The notes beneath the pieces are model-generated. The model had not been told where the DNA came from and did not search any database. It was given only the letters and a program-made list of their open reading frames with translations. Made by a program: the position numbers and the translations under genes. Positions 37,396-45,867 of a stretch of 64,000 bases of DNA are shown piece after piece. The stretch is from Mycobacterium sp. GA-0227b (GTDB lineage Bacteria; Actinomycetota; Actinomycetes; Mycobacteriales; Mycobacteriaceae): assembly GCF_001499855.1 (NCBI RefSeq), contig NZ_LQIK01000002.1, positions 124,001-188,000 of the forward strand, given 5' to 3'. Each line of letters begins with the position of its first letter. Position 1 is the first letter of the stretch.

Positions 37396-38018
37396 CCGGG
37401 CCGGTCAACCGGTGCGCAGATCACCGCGATCGCGGCATCGATCAGCGCATCCAACTCGAGCCTGCCCGCGCCCGACCTGGCCCGAACCGACAGCGCGTTG
37501 AGGGTCGCCGTCGCGATCTGTGCGAGCGCGTCCGGCGCGTGCGGTGAAAGGTCGCCGTCGCGGCCGGCGCGCTCGAATCGTTCGGCGAACGTCGCGGTGA
37601 ACGCCGCCATCGTCTCCTCGACGATCGCGCGCGCCTGTGCGTCGCCGGTCGCCTCGGTGAGCGCCGTACCGATCAGGAAGCAGCCGCGCGGCCCGCTGTC
37701 TCCGGACAGGTAGAAATCGCGGGCGTAGCGGTAGACCGCCCCGAGCGCCTCTCGCAACGGCTGTGGCCGGGCCAGCGCCGCTGTCAGCCAGGCCCGGCTG
37801 GCGTCGGCGTAGTCGGCGGCGGCGCGCCGGTAGAGCGCCCGCTTGTCACCGAACGCGGCATAGATGCTCGGCCGGTTCATGCCCATGGCCGCCGCTAGAT
37901 CGTCCAACGAGGTGCCCGCGTAGCCGGCGCGCCAGAACGTTTCGCGCGCCCGGCGCAAGGCGACTTCGGGATCGTATGCGCGGGGCCGACCGCGGCGACG
38001 GGCCGCTGCTCTGGTCAC
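37392..38018 (-). CDS. TetR/AcrR-family transcriptional regulator
   Basis: 208 residues. HTH at about residues 15-60: DPEVALRRARETFWRAGYAG, TSLDDLAAAMGMNRPSIYAA, FGDKRALYRRAAADY. The TSLDDLAAAMGMNRPSIYAAFGDK spelling, with GPRGCFLIGTALTEAT in the ligand domain, is typical of a branch that often controls a neighbouring divergent enzyme gene. A basic N-terminal arm (RAAARRRGRPRAYD) may touch DNA. GTG 38018; the start lies only 30 bases from the divergent hydrolase ATG, with overlapping promoters and an inverted repeat between them. Confidence 0.9.
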   Translation of the reverse strand: MTRAAARRRGRPRAYDPEVALRRARETFWRAGYAGTSLDDLAAAMGMNRPSIYAAFGDKRALYRRAAADYADASRAWLTAALARPQPLREALGAVYRYARDFYLSGDSGPRGCFLIGTALTEATGDAQARAIVEETMAAFTATFAERFERAGRDGDLSPHAPDALAQIATATLNALSVRARSGAGRLELDALIDAAIAVICAPVDRPG

Positions 38019-38025
38019 GACGAGA

Positions 38026-38049
38026 ATTTTATACTAGTTTGAACAAAAT
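38026..38049. promoter_or_regulatory. Overlapping divergent promoters and probable TetR operator
   Basis: The 29-bp gap is strikingly AT-rich. ATTTT (38026-38030) and AAAAT (38045-38049) form inverted arms; ACTAGT lies near the centre. TATACT (38030-38035, plus strand) and TAGTAT (minus strand, 38037-38032) are good -10 elements pointing in opposite directions, both placing starts within about ten bases of the start codons. One bound repressor could shut both genes. Confidence 0.5.
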
Positions 38050-38878
38050 GAGGTTATCGCACGTCGACCGGGGTTCCGGCGAGCCCGTGCTGCTACTGCA
38101 CGGCTATCCGCAGAACGCCTCGTGCTGGCGGCATCAGATCCCCACGCTCGCGCAGCAGTACCGGGTCATTGCGCCCGACTGGCCGGGTTTCGGCCGTTCC
38201 GAGCCGCCCGGCACGCCGCCGACCTACGACAACGAGGTCGATCGCATCGACGCGGTCGCCGACGCGATCGGTCTCGACCGGTTCAACCTCGTCGCGCATG
38301 ACTACGGCGGGTTCCTGGGCCTGGGCTACACGCTGCGCCGCCCGGAGCGGGTCCTGCGGCTGGCGTTGCTCAACACCAGGGCGCACAACACCTTCCGGCC
38401 GTGGTTCTACCGCTACTCGCTGAGCCAGCGGTGGGCGACGGTCCACGTTCCCGGGCTGGTCCGTCGGCTGCCGCTGCGCCGCCTGCACCACGCGGCGTTG
38501 CGGCCGTATCGCGTCATGGGGTGTTTCGACGACGCGCTGGAAGCCGAGTATCTGGGCTGGATGGACACCGCCGCCGGCCGCCAGACATTCGTCGAGTTCT
38601 TCCGGCACTACCACGTGCCCGCGATCCCCGAACTCGCGGCGGGCCTCGCCCACATCACCTGCCCGACCGCGGTGATCTGGGGCGACCGCGACCGCTACAT
38701 CCCGTTCAGCACCGCCCGTCAGCTGGCGGACCGCGTTCCCGGTGCCACGCTGACCCGGCTGACCGGCGCCGACCACTACGTCATGGAGGAGCGCCCCGCC
38801 GAGGTGACTGCGGCGATCCTCGAGCTGCTGGCCCGCCCGTGCGTCGTTTCCGGCGATGCGGGTATATCACCGGCGTGA
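38048..38878 (+). CDS. Alpha/beta hydrolase, epoxide-hydrolase/dehalogenase-like
   Basis: 276 residues. The nucleophile is Asp85 in LVAHDYGGFLGLG, not Ser, which places it with epoxide hydrolases and haloalkane/fluoroacetate dehalogenases. Oxyanion motif LLLHGYPQNASCWRHQ (HGxP), PDWPGFGRSEPPG, acid residue in VIWGDRDRYIPF and His in TGADHYVMEERP complete the core. No signal peptide. ATG 38048 overlaps the operator. It is divergent from the TetR gene and overlaps the following SRPBCC gene, so it is probably TetR-controlled. Cap-domain residues that would decide between epoxide and halide substrates are not clear by eye. Confidence 0.86.
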   Translation: MRLSHVDRGSGEPVLLLHGYPQNASCWRHQIPTLAQQYRVIAPDWPGFGRSEPPGTPPTYDNEVDRIDAVADAIGLDRFNLVAHDYGGFLGLGYTLRRPERVLRLALLNTRAHNTFRPWFYRYSLSQRWATVHVPGLVRRLPLRRLHHAALRPYRVMGCFDDALEAEYLGWMDTAAGRQTFVEFFRHYHVPAIPELAAGLAHITCPTAVIWGDRDRYIPFSTARQLADRVPGATLTRLTGADHYVMEERPAEVTAAILELLARPCVVSGDAGISPA

Positions 38879-39327
38879 CCGTGACACGAGACATCCACGC
38901 CTCGCGGCAGCAGGTGTGGGACGTGATGGCCGATGGATGGACGTACTCACAGTGGGTCGTCGGCAACAGCCGGATGCGCGCTGTCGACGCGGACTGGCCG
39001 GCGCCCGGCTCGCAGATACGCCATTCGATCGGGGTGTGGCCGCTGCTGCTCGACGACGTGACCGTGGTCGAGAAGAGCGTGCCACTGGAGGAGCTGGTGT
39101 TGCACGCGAAGGGCCGGCCGTTCGGCGGGGCGCGAATAGTGTTGCAGCTGAGCGATATTCCCGACGGCTGCCGGGTCGAGATGCAGGAGTTCCCGGTGAG
39201 CGGACCCGCCGCGCTCATGCCGAACCGGTTGTCCGATATCGCCGTCTATCCGCGGAACCGGGAAACTTTGTGGCGGCTCGGCGCGCTGGCCGAACGGCTC
39301 AAGCCGACTGAGCTCTCTGACGACTGA
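38875..39327 (+). CDS. SRPBCC (START/polyketide-cyclase-like) protein
   Basis: 150 residues with the helix-grip pattern: VTRDIHASRQQVWDVMADGW, YSQWVVGNSRMRAVDADWPA, GSQIRHSIGVWPL, and a C-terminal amphipathic helix (NRETLWRLGALAERLK). Such proteins bind hydrophobic ligands or act as cyclases. GTG 38875 overlaps the hydrolase stop by four bases, so the two probably work on related hydrophobic substrates. It ends 29 bases inside the convergent adenylate cyclase gene. Confidence 0.85.
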   Translation: MTVTRDIHASRQQVWDVMADGWTYSQWVVGNSRMRAVDADWPAPGSQIRHSIGVWPLLLDDVTVVEKSVPLEELVLHAKGRPFGGARIVLQLSDIPDGCRVEMQEFPVSGPAALMPNRLSDIAVYPRNRETLWRLGALAERLKPTELSDD

Positions 39328-40609
39328 GCGGTTCGAGTTCCACCGCGTCGCGGACCGCTGAATCGTCGCGCCGACCGACGAGGTACCAGGTCCTCATGAC
39401 GCCCTTGCCCTTGACGTCGACTTCGCCGCGCGGTTCCAGGACGAATGTGCTTCTCAGCCGTTCGTAGACGTCGTGCGGCACTTGGATGCGGCCCTCGACG
39501 TCGGTGGTCTCCATTCGGGATGCGACGTTGACCGCGTCGCCCCACACGTCGTAGAAGAACTTGCGCGCGCCGACGACGCCGGCGACCACCGGTCCGGCGG
39601 CCAGCCCGATGCGCAACGGCACCTCGCGGCCGCGCGGGTCGCGCAGGTCGGCCACCGCGTCGGCCATATCGAGCGCAAGACAGGCCAGCGCCTCGAGGTG
39701 ATCCGGTCTCGGTTGGGGCACTCCGCTGACCACCATGTAGGAATCGCCGCTGGTCTTGACCTTTTCCAAGCCGTGCCGGTCGACCAGCGCGTCGAGGTCG
39801 GTGTAGAGGCGGTCCAGGAAGCGCACCAGATCACTGGGCGTGGTGTCGCTGGCCCGCTTGGTGTAGCCGGCGATATCGGCGAACAGGATCGACGCGTCGT
39901 CGTATTTGTCGGCGATCACGGCGCGGGTCGGATCCTTCAGCCGCTCGGCAATCGGGACGGGCAGGATATTGGCCAGCAGCCGCTCGGAGCGTTCGTACTC
40001 GGCCTCCATCGCCAGCCGGGCCCGGCGTATCTCACGAAGGGCGTACCACAGCGTGGCGATGACGAGAATCCACGCGGTCGCCACGGTGAGGACGAACGAG
40101 GTCGTGAATGCCCACGGCGGTTGGATGCCGGTGTCGTTCGGGACGAGGAACTCCAGCAGGATCACCGTCACCGCGCCCACCGCCGACAGCGTCGACGCGA
40201 GCAGGATGTGGTCGATGCCCAGGACCAGCACCATGATCGCGGCCGCCACGACGTAATAGAACTGCAGCCCCGAGCCGGTGCCCAGCTGAATGCACTGGAC
40301 GGTGATCGTCGTGTACGCGACCGTGAAGAACACCAGCGGCGCAACGAGTTCCCCGAACCGGCACATCAACGGGATCAACGCGAAAGCCGCCGCGCTGACG
40401 AGGTTGATCACGGGGATCCACCACACCTCGAGGCCGACGAGCAGCCCCTGCAGCCCGAAGAACGCGCTGATCGCGGCGCTGATCATCGCGGTCACGTCGA
40501 GCACCCGGCGGTGACGTGCGGCGCTCTCGGCGTGGTGGCGGACGCGGGCCGGCATCCGGCTTTCCAGCGCGACTTCCGGCACACAGACCGGCCGCAGTCT
40601 CATCTCCAC
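39299..40609 (-). CDS. cya: Membrane-bound class III adenylate cyclase
   Basis: 436 residues; makes cAMP. Six predicted helices (about residues 40-200: ISAAISAFFGLQGLLVGLEV, LVSAAAFALIPLMCRF, VFFTVAYTTITVQ, VVAAAIMVLVLGIDHILLAS, and so on), a short coiled HAMP-like linker (RRARLAMEAEYERSERLLAN), then one catalytic domain that must homodimerise. Catalytic residues are visible: metal Asp in SILFADIAGYTKR, adenine-specifying Lys in EKVKTSGDSYMV with second metal Asp, and the transition-state Asn-Arg in DVWGDAVNVASRME. The layout equals Rv1625c of M. tuberculosis, which is about the same size. GTG 40609 or ATG 40603 could be the start. Confidence 0.94.
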   Translation of the reverse strand: MEMRLRPVCVPEVALESRMPARVRHHAESAARHRRVLDVTAMISAAISAFFGLQGLLVGLEVWWIPVINLVSAAAFALIPLMCRFGELVAPLVFFTVAYTTITVQCIQLGTGSGLQFYYVVAAAIMVLVLGIDHILLASTLSAVGAVTVILLEFLVPNDTGIQPPWAFTTSFVLTVATAWILVIATLWYALREIRRARLAMEAEYERSERLLANILPVPIAERLKDPTRAVIADKYDDASILFADIAGYTKRASDTTPSDLVRFLDRLYTDLDALVDRHGLEKVKTSGDSYMVVSGVPQPRPDHLEALACLALDMADAVADLRDPRGREVPLRIGLAAGPVVAGVVGARKFFYDVWGDAVNVASRMETTDVEGRIQVPHDVYERLRSTFVLEPRGEVDVKGKGVMRTWYLVGRRDDSAVRDAVELEPLSRQRAQSA

Positions 40610-40631
40610 GTTTAGAGCGTAGCTGCGGCGG

Positions 40632-40708
40632 TGGTGCCCTCGGTGAGACTCGAACTCACACTGTCACGATTTTGAGTCGTGTGCCTCTGCCAATTGGGCT
40701 ACGAGGGC
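40632..40708 (-). tRNA. tRNA-Leu (anticodon CAA), CCA encoded
   Basis: Minus-strand cloverleaf of 77 bases: acceptor GCCCTCG/CGAGGGC, D-arm GCCCAATTGGCAGAGGC, anticodon arm CACGA-CTCAAAA-TCGTG (anticodon CAA, positions 34-36), variable loop ACAGT, T-arm GTGAG-TTCGAGT-CTCAC, discriminator A and encoded CCA (40634-40632). All stems pair. The five-base variable loop is unusual, because leucine tRNAs normally have a long variable arm; the gene lies between the adenylate cyclase and pdtaR genes. Confidence 0.9.
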
Positions 40709-40803
40709 CGAACGTCGGTCTGTGTCATGTCGCTGTGCGGCTTACCACCATAGAGGATGCCCCGCAGTCGCTGGACGTGCCTGCTACCGCCACAATGTGT
40801 TCC

Positions 40804-41436
40804 ATGGCATCCGCTCCTGGGTCAGCGACCGACGCCGTGAAGGCACGCCGCGTTCTCGTCGCCGAAGACGAAGCGCTCATCCGCATGGACCTGGCCGAGA
40901 TGCTCCGCGAGGAGGGCTACGAGATCGTCGGTGAGGCCGGCGACGGGCAGGAGGCGGTCGATCTCGCCGAGAGCCTGAAACCCGACCTCGTGATCATGGA
41001 CGTCAAGATGCCGCGTCGCGACGGCATCGACGCGGCATCGGAGATCGCCAGCAAGCGCATCGCGCCGATCGTCATCCTGACCGCCTTCAGCCAGCGGGAA
41101 CTGGTCGAACGAGCCAGGGATGCCGGCGCGATGGCCTACCTCGTCAAACCATTCACCATCACCGATCTCATCCCGGCCATCGAGGTGGCGGTGAGCCGGT
41201 TCGGGGAGATCTCCGCCCTGGAGCGGGAAGTGGCGACCCTGTCCGACCGGTTGGAGACCCGCAAGCTGGTCGAGCGCGCCAAGGGTTTGCTGCAGGCCAA
41301 GCAGGGCATGACCGAGCCCGAGGCGTTCAAGTGGATTCAGCGGGCCGCGATGGACCGGCGCACCACGATGAAACGAGTCGCCGAGGTGGTGCTCGAAACC
41401 CTCGACACGCCCGGCGACGCACCGGAGTCAGGCTGA
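40804..41436 (+). CDS. pdtaR: ANTAR-domain response regulator PdtaR
   Basis: 210 residues. Receiver domain with acidic residues in LVAEDEALIRMDLAEML and phospho-acceptor Asp66 in LVIMDVKMPRRDGID; switch Thr in IVILTAFSQRE; Lys in YLVKPF. The C-terminal ANTAR domain (RLETRKLVERAKGLLQAKQG, EPEAFKWIQRAAMDRRTTMK) binds RNA dual hairpins. It nearly repeats Rv1626, which pairs with kinase PdtaS and controls transcription elongation through terminators; the kinase gene is elsewhere. ATG 40804 is chosen; ATG 40795 would add three residues. Confidence 0.95.
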   Translation: MASAPGSATDAVKARRVLVAEDEALIRMDLAEMLREEGYEIVGEAGDGQEAVDLAESLKPDLVIMDVKMPRRDGIDAASEIASKRIAPIVILTAFSQRELVERARDAGAMAYLVKPFTITDLIPAIEVAVSRFGEISALEREVATLSDRLETRKLVERAKGLLQAKQGMTEPEAFKWIQRAAMDRRTTMKRVAEVVLETLDTPGDAPESG

Positions 41437-41508
41437 CGGGCCGGCCCGGCGGTTCGTAAAAACTTCGTTTCCGGCCGCGCAGACCACGCACCGGCGTCGA
41501 GCGTTGGC

Positions 41509-41514
41509 TATGGT
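41509..41514 (+). promoter_or_regulatory. Possible -10 for the liv operon
   Basis: TATGGT matches TAnnnT in the 155-bp gap between pdtaR and the binding-protein gene. The predicted leader of about 70 bases ends with GGAGG six bases before GTG 41592. No clear -35. Confidence 0.3.
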
Positions 41515-41591
41515 CTTCCCGGAACGTCGCCGCCCTTGCCGAGCCAGGTGGAGGCGCGGAGCCGACTAGAACATTGACCCGGAGGTGAAGC

Positions 41592-42818
41592 GTGCGCGGT
41601 CGCGGAGCACGGAAAGCAATTGCTATCAGCAGCGCTGGTTTGGTCGTGCTCGGCAGCGCAATGACATTGGCGGCCTGCCAGCAATCCCAGCCGAGCGAGG
41701 GCGGTGCGGCGCAGACCGACCTGAAAATCGTCGAGCAGGTCCCGATCGACGAGAACGGCGCGGAGATCACTCCGCCGGACACTGCCGCGGCGGCTGACCC
41801 GGCTGGCGACGGCAAGGCGCAGTGCCCACCCGTGTCGATCGCGATGGCGGGCGCGCTCAACGGCCCCGACGCCGCGCTGGGCATCAACATCAAGAACGGC
41901 ATCCAGTTGGCGGTCGACCAGCACAACGCCGCAAACCCGGGCTGCAAGGTGCAACTGAAGGCCTTCGACACCGAGGGCGATCCGCAGAAGGCCAGCCAGA
42001 CGGCGCCGCAGATCATCAACGATGCGTCGATCATCGGCCTGATCGGTCCCGCGTTCTCAGGGGAAACGATGGCCACCGGAGACGTGTACAACCAGGCCGG
42101 CCTGGTTGCCGCCACCGCGTCGGCGACCAATGTCACGCTGTCGCAGAAGGGGTGGAAGACGTTCTTCCGGGGCCTCGGAAATGACGGCCAGCAGGGGCAA
42201 GCGGTCGGAAATTATCTGAAGAACTCGCTGGGCCACAAGAAGGTATGCGTGGTCGATGACAGCACCGACTACGGCTTGGGCCTGGCGACCGTGGTCCGAA
42301 ACACGCTCGGGGCAGTCGCCGACCCGGCGTGCAACATCTCGGTGAAGAAGGGCGACAAGGACTTCTCGGCCGCGGTGACCCAGATCAAGGGCGCCAGCCC
42401 TGACTCGGTGTTCTTCAGCGGCTACTACGCCGAGGCCGCGCCGTTCGCCCAGCAGCTCAAAGACGGCGGATACACCGGGACCTTCGTCAGTGCCGACGGC
42501 ACGAAAGACCCGGAGTTCGTCAAGCAGGCCGGAAACGCGGCAGAGGGCGCGATCCTGTCGTGCCCGTGCACGCCGGCGCCTGCTGAGTTCGCCGAGGAGT
42601 ACAAGAAGGCGTTCAACGCCGATCCGGGTACCTACAGCGTCGAGGGCTATGACCTGGGCACCATCATGCTGAAGGGCATCGACTCCGGAAAAACCACCCG
42701 CCCCGACCTCCTCGAATTCGTCCGGACCTACAACGGTCAGGGGATCGGACGCAAGTACCAGTGGGATCCCAACGGCGAACTGACGTCCACCCTCATCTGG
42801 ATCTTCAAGGTTCAGTAG
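41592..42818 (+). CDS. livJ: Branched-chain amino-acid ABC transporter, substrate-binding lipoprotein
   Basis: 408 residues. A type II signal peptide with lipobox LAAC makes Cys29 the diacylglyceryl anchor (a substrate of Lgt). The mature protein is a periplasmic-binding-fold LivJ-type receptor: VSIAMAGALNGPDAALGINI, NGIQLAVDQHNAANPGCKVQ, ASIIGLIGPAFSGETMATGD, AATASATNVTLSQKGWKTFF (family ligand loop), KVCVVDDSTDYGLGLATVV and VEGYDLGTIMLKGID. GTG 41592 has GGAGG six bases before it. The region absent from the M. tuberculosis locus begins here. Ligand may be an amino acid or other small amide. Confidence 0.9.
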   Translation: MRGRGARKAIAISSAGLVVLGSAMTLAACQQSQPSEGGAAQTDLKIVEQVPIDENGAEITPPDTAAAADPAGDGKAQCPPVSIAMAGALNGPDAALGINIKNGIQLAVDQHNAANPGCKVQLKAFDTEGDPQKASQTAPQIINDASIIGLIGPAFSGETMATGDVYNQAGLVAATASATNVTLSQKGWKTFFRGLGNDGQQGQAVGNYLKNSLGHKKVCVVDDSTDYGLGLATVVRNTLGAVADPACNISVKKGDKDFSAAVTQIKGASPDSVFFSGYYAEAAPFAQQLKDGGYTGTFVSADGTKDPEFVKQAGNAAEGAILSCPCTPAPAEFAEEYKKAFNADPGTYSVEGYDLGTIMLKGIDSGKTTRPDLLEFVRTYNGQGIGRKYQWDPNGELTSTLIWIFKVQ

Positions 42819-42839
42819 GAGACCGATCGAGAGACCGGG

Positions 42840-43877
42840 ATGCCCCCCGAGTGCGTCGACCAGTACACCTGCCTGGCCGCCAACATCAGCTTCAACCTGG
42901 ACGGGTTGCGAGACGGCTTCTGGCAGTTGACAATCGACGGCCTGTCGTGGGGCGCCATCTATGCCTTGGTGGCGGTCGGCTACACGTTGGTCTACGGCGT
43001 GTTGAAGTTGATCAACTTCGCCCACTCCGAAGTCTTCATGTTCGGCATGTTCGGCGCGTATTTCTGCCTCGACATGATCCTCGGTTTCACCCCGAGCGGT
43101 AACACCTACGACAAGGGCATCGCGCTGACGGTGCTGTATCTGGGCATCGCGATGCTGTTCGCAATGATGGTGTCCGGCGCCACCGCGATCGGACTGGAGG
43201 CGGTCGCATACCGACCGTTGCGCAGACGCAAGGCCGAACGGCTGTCATTTCTGATCACCGCGATCGGAATGTCATTCGTGTTGCAGGAGTTCGTGCACTT
43301 CATCCTGCCGAAGATCATCGACGGGTACGGCGGATCCAATGCGCAGCAACCGATCCGGCTCGTCTCGCCCGAAACTCAGTTCACGGTGTTCGGCGCCGCC
43401 GTCTCCAACATCACGCTGATCATCGTGGGCGGGGCGCTGGTCCTCGCCCTGATGACGGACATCACCATCAACCGGACGAAGTTCGGACGCGGAATCCGGG
43501 CCGTGGCCCAGGATCCCGACACCGCGACGCTGATGGGCGTCTCCCAGGAACGCATCATCATGCTGACGTTCTTGATCGGCGGCCTCCTGGCGGGTGCGGC
43601 GGCGCTGCTGTACACGCTGAAGGTGCCGCAGGGCATCATCTACTCCGGCGGCTTCCTGCTCGGCATCAAGGCGTTCTCGGCCGCGGTCCTCGGCGGCATC
43701 GGCAACCTGCGCGGTGCGCTGCTGGGCGGGCTGCTGCTGGGCATCATGGAAAACTACGGGCAGGCGGTGTTCGGGACGCAATGGCGTGACGTCGTGGCCT
43801 TCGTGTTGCTAGTTCTGGTGCTGTTCTTCCGGCCGACCGGAATACTCGGCGAGAGCCTCGGAAAGGCACGGGCATGA
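42840..43877 (+). CDS. livH: Branched-chain amino-acid ABC transporter permease (LivH)
   Basis: 345 residues, about eight helices. LivH signatures: GLSWGAIYALVAVGYTLVYG, VLKLINFAHSEVFMFGMFGA, GRGIRAVAQDPDTATLMGVS (EAA-like loop contacting the ATPase) and IKAFSAAVLGGIGNLRGALLG. The first 30 residues (CVDQYTCLAANISFNLDGLR) are an uncommon periplasmic/cytoplasmic extension with two cysteines. The TGA overlaps the livM start in ATGA. Confidence 0.93.
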   Translation: MPPECVDQYTCLAANISFNLDGLRDGFWQLTIDGLSWGAIYALVAVGYTLVYGVLKLINFAHSEVFMFGMFGAYFCLDMILGFTPSGNTYDKGIALTVLYLGIAMLFAMMVSGATAIGLEAVAYRPLRRRKAERLSFLITAIGMSFVLQEFVHFILPKIIDGYGGSNAQQPIRLVSPETQFTVFGAAVSNITLIIVGGALVLALMTDITINRTKFGRGIRAVAQDPDTATLMGVSQERIIMLTFLIGGLLAGAAALLYTLKVPQGIIYSGGFLLGIKAFSAAVLGGIGNLRGALLGGLLLGIMENYGQAVFGTQWRDVVAFVLLVLVLFFRPTGILGESLGKARA

Positions 43878-45043
43878 GGGCCAGCGAGAAGGTGTTGGCG
43901 CCCGGCGACGCGGTGCGGCGCTGGTGGGACGGCCTTTCGCGGGTGCAGAAGTGGGGCTTCGGCGTGCTCGCCTTCGGCCTGCTCGCACTGTTGCCGCTCT
44001 TCCCGCCGCCGTTTTTGAACACGCCGAACATCAGCTTCGGCGGCACCATGGCGCAATTCGCCATGGTCGCCATCATCGCGATCGGCCTCAACGTCGTGGT
44101 GGGTCAGGCCGGCCTGCTCGACCTCGGCTACGTCGGCTTCTACGCCGTGGGTGCGTACACCGTCGCGCTGCTCACCAGTCCCAACAGTCCGTGGAACAAG
44201 ATGGGCGCGACGGGATGGTTCAACGAGGACTGGGCGTGGCTGGCCTGCGTGCCGCTGGCGATGGCCATCACCGCGCTGACCGGACTCATCCTCGGAACGC
44301 CGACGCTACGGCTCCGCGGCGACTACCTCGCGATCGTCACGCTGGGTTTCGGCGAGATCATCCGGCTGCTGGCGGACAACCTTTCGGAGGTGACCAACGG
44401 CCCGCGCGGCCTCAACGAGGTGGCCTACCCGCGGTTCGGTGAGAGCGAACGCGTCCCGGAAGGCGTGTTCTCCAGCGGTAACTCCGCAGGCGACGCCAAT
44501 TACGGCACATGGTGGTTCTGGCTGGGCATCGTGCTGATGGTCGGGATCCTGCTGCTTGTCGGCAACCTCGAACGCAGCCGCGTCGGTCGCGCCTGGATCG
44601 CGATCCGGGAAGACGAGGACGCCGCGGAAGTCATGGGCGTCAACACTTTCCGATTCAAGTTGTGGGCATTCGTGATCGGCGCGGCGATCGGCGGTCTGTC
44701 CGGCGCGCTGTACGCGGGCCAGGTGCAGTTCGTCGCGCCGCCGACGTTCAACATCATCAACTCGATGCTGTTCCTGTGCGCCGTGGTGCTCGGCGGTCAG
44801 GGCAACAAGCTCGGCGTGGTGGTGGGTGCGTTCATCATCGTCTACCTGCCGAACCGACTGCTCGGCGTGGAGTTCCTCGGTATCAACCTCGGCGACCTGA
44901 AGTACCTGTTCTTCGGGCTGGCGCTGGTGGTTCTGATGATCTTCCGGCCGCAGGGCCTGTTCCCGGCCCGCCAGCAACTTCTCGCCTACGGCAGGGCCGC
45001 GCGCGACCTGCTGCGCTCGCCGGAAAAGGAATCGGCGCGATGA
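43874..45043 (+). CDS. livM: Branched-chain amino-acid ABC transporter permease (LivM)
   Basis: 389 residues, about ten helices. LivM signatures: VAIIAIGLNVVVGQAGLLDLGYVGFYAVGA (GQ.sLG..a..aiGAY type), TPTLRLRGDYLAIVTLGFGE, IRLLADNLSEVTNGPRGLN, RVGRAWIAIREDEDAAEVMG (EAA loop) and FCAVVLGG-type MLFLCAVVLGGQGNKLGVVVG. ATG 43874 overlaps livH by four bases, and its stop overlaps the livG ATG. Confidence 0.93.
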   Translation: MRASEKVLAPGDAVRRWWDGLSRVQKWGFGVLAFGLLALLPLFPPPFLNTPNISFGGTMAQFAMVAIIAIGLNVVVGQAGLLDLGYVGFYAVGAYTVALLTSPNSPWNKMGATGWFNEDWAWLACVPLAMAITALTGLILGTPTLRLRGDYLAIVTLGFGEIIRLLADNLSEVTNGPRGLNEVAYPRFGESERVPEGVFSSGNSAGDANYGTWWFWLGIVLMVGILLLVGNLERSRVGRAWIAIREDEDAAEVMGVNTFRFKLWAFVIGAAIGGLSGALYAGQVQFVAPPTFNIINSMLFLCAVVLGGQGNKLGVVVGAFIIVYLPNRLLGVEFLGINLGDLKYLFFGLALVVLMIFRPQGLFPARQQLLAYGRAARDLLRSPEKESAR

Positions 45044-45867
45044 CGATCGAGGAATTGGCGGGCGTCCACCGCGAGATCCATGCCGCCGAGGGCGAGATCC
45101 TCTTGAGGACAACCGATCTCACCGTGAAGTTCGGCGGGTTGACGGCGCTCGACTCGGTGTCGTTCGACATTCGTCGCGGCGAGATCCTCGGCATGATCGG
45201 CCCGAACGGCGCCGGTAAGACCACCTGCTTCAACGCGATCACCGGGGTGTACCGCCCGACATCGGGATCGGTCACCTTCGACGGCGCACCACTGGGCCGC
45301 GTCAAAAGGCACCAGATCACCCGCCGCGGAATAGCGCGGACCTTCCAGAACATCCGGTTGTGGGGCGAGATGACCGCCCTGGAGAACGTCATGGTTGGCA
45401 CCGACGCAAGGCACTTCACCTCGGTGCCCGGTGCGCTGGTCAGAACCCCGCGCCACAGGCGCGAGGAGAGGACTGCGATCGAGAGATCGGCTGCACTACT
45501 GCATTTCGTAGGCATCGCGGACCGCGGCGAGGAGAAGGCGAAGAACCTGTCCTACGGGGACCAACGACGGCTGGAGATCGCCCGCGCGCTGGCCACCGAA
45601 CCGAAACTGCTGTGTCTGGACGAGCCGGCGGCCGGATTCAACCCGCGGGAGAAGGCCGCGCTCATCGAGCTGATCCAGAAGATCCGCGACGACGGCTACA
45701 CCGTGTTGCTGATCGAACACGACATGAGGCTGGTGATGGGCGTGACCGATCGCATCGTGGTCCTGGAGTTCGGTCGCAAGATCGCCGACGGCCTGCCCGG
45801 GGAGATCCGCGAGGACCCGAAGGTGATCGCGGCGTACTTGGGGGTGCCCGATGACGCAGTCGAATGA
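45040..45867 (+). CDS. livG: Branched-chain amino-acid ABC transporter ATP-binding protein (LivG)
   Basis: 275 residues. Walker A GPNGAGKTT, Q-loop region RTFQNIRLWGEMTALENVMV, signature LSYGDQRRLEIARAL, Walker B LLCLDEPAAGFNP and switch His LIEHDM. The BCA_ABC_TP C-terminal helix GEIREDPKVIAAYLG is present. A 20-residue N-terminal extension (EELAGVHREIHAAEGE) precedes the ATPase. It overlaps livF by 17 bases. Confidence 0.94.
   Translation: MTIEELAGVHREIHAAEGEILLRTTDLTVKFGGLTALDSVSFDIRRGEILGMIGPNGAGKTTCFNAITGVYRPTSGSVTFDGAPLGRVKRHQITRRGIARTFQNIRLWGEMTALENVMVGTDARHFTSVPGALVRTPRHRREERTAIERSAALLHFVGIADRGEEKAKNLSYGDQRRLEIARALATEPKLLCLDEPAAGFNPREKAALIELIQKIRDDGYTVLLIEHDMRLVMGVTDRIVVLEFGRKIADGLPGEIREDPKVIAAYLGVPDDAVE

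Noticed and set aside
41437..41460. Terminator at the GGGCCGGCCC palindrome after pdtaR
   Set aside because: The palindrome has no loop and no T tract directly follows.
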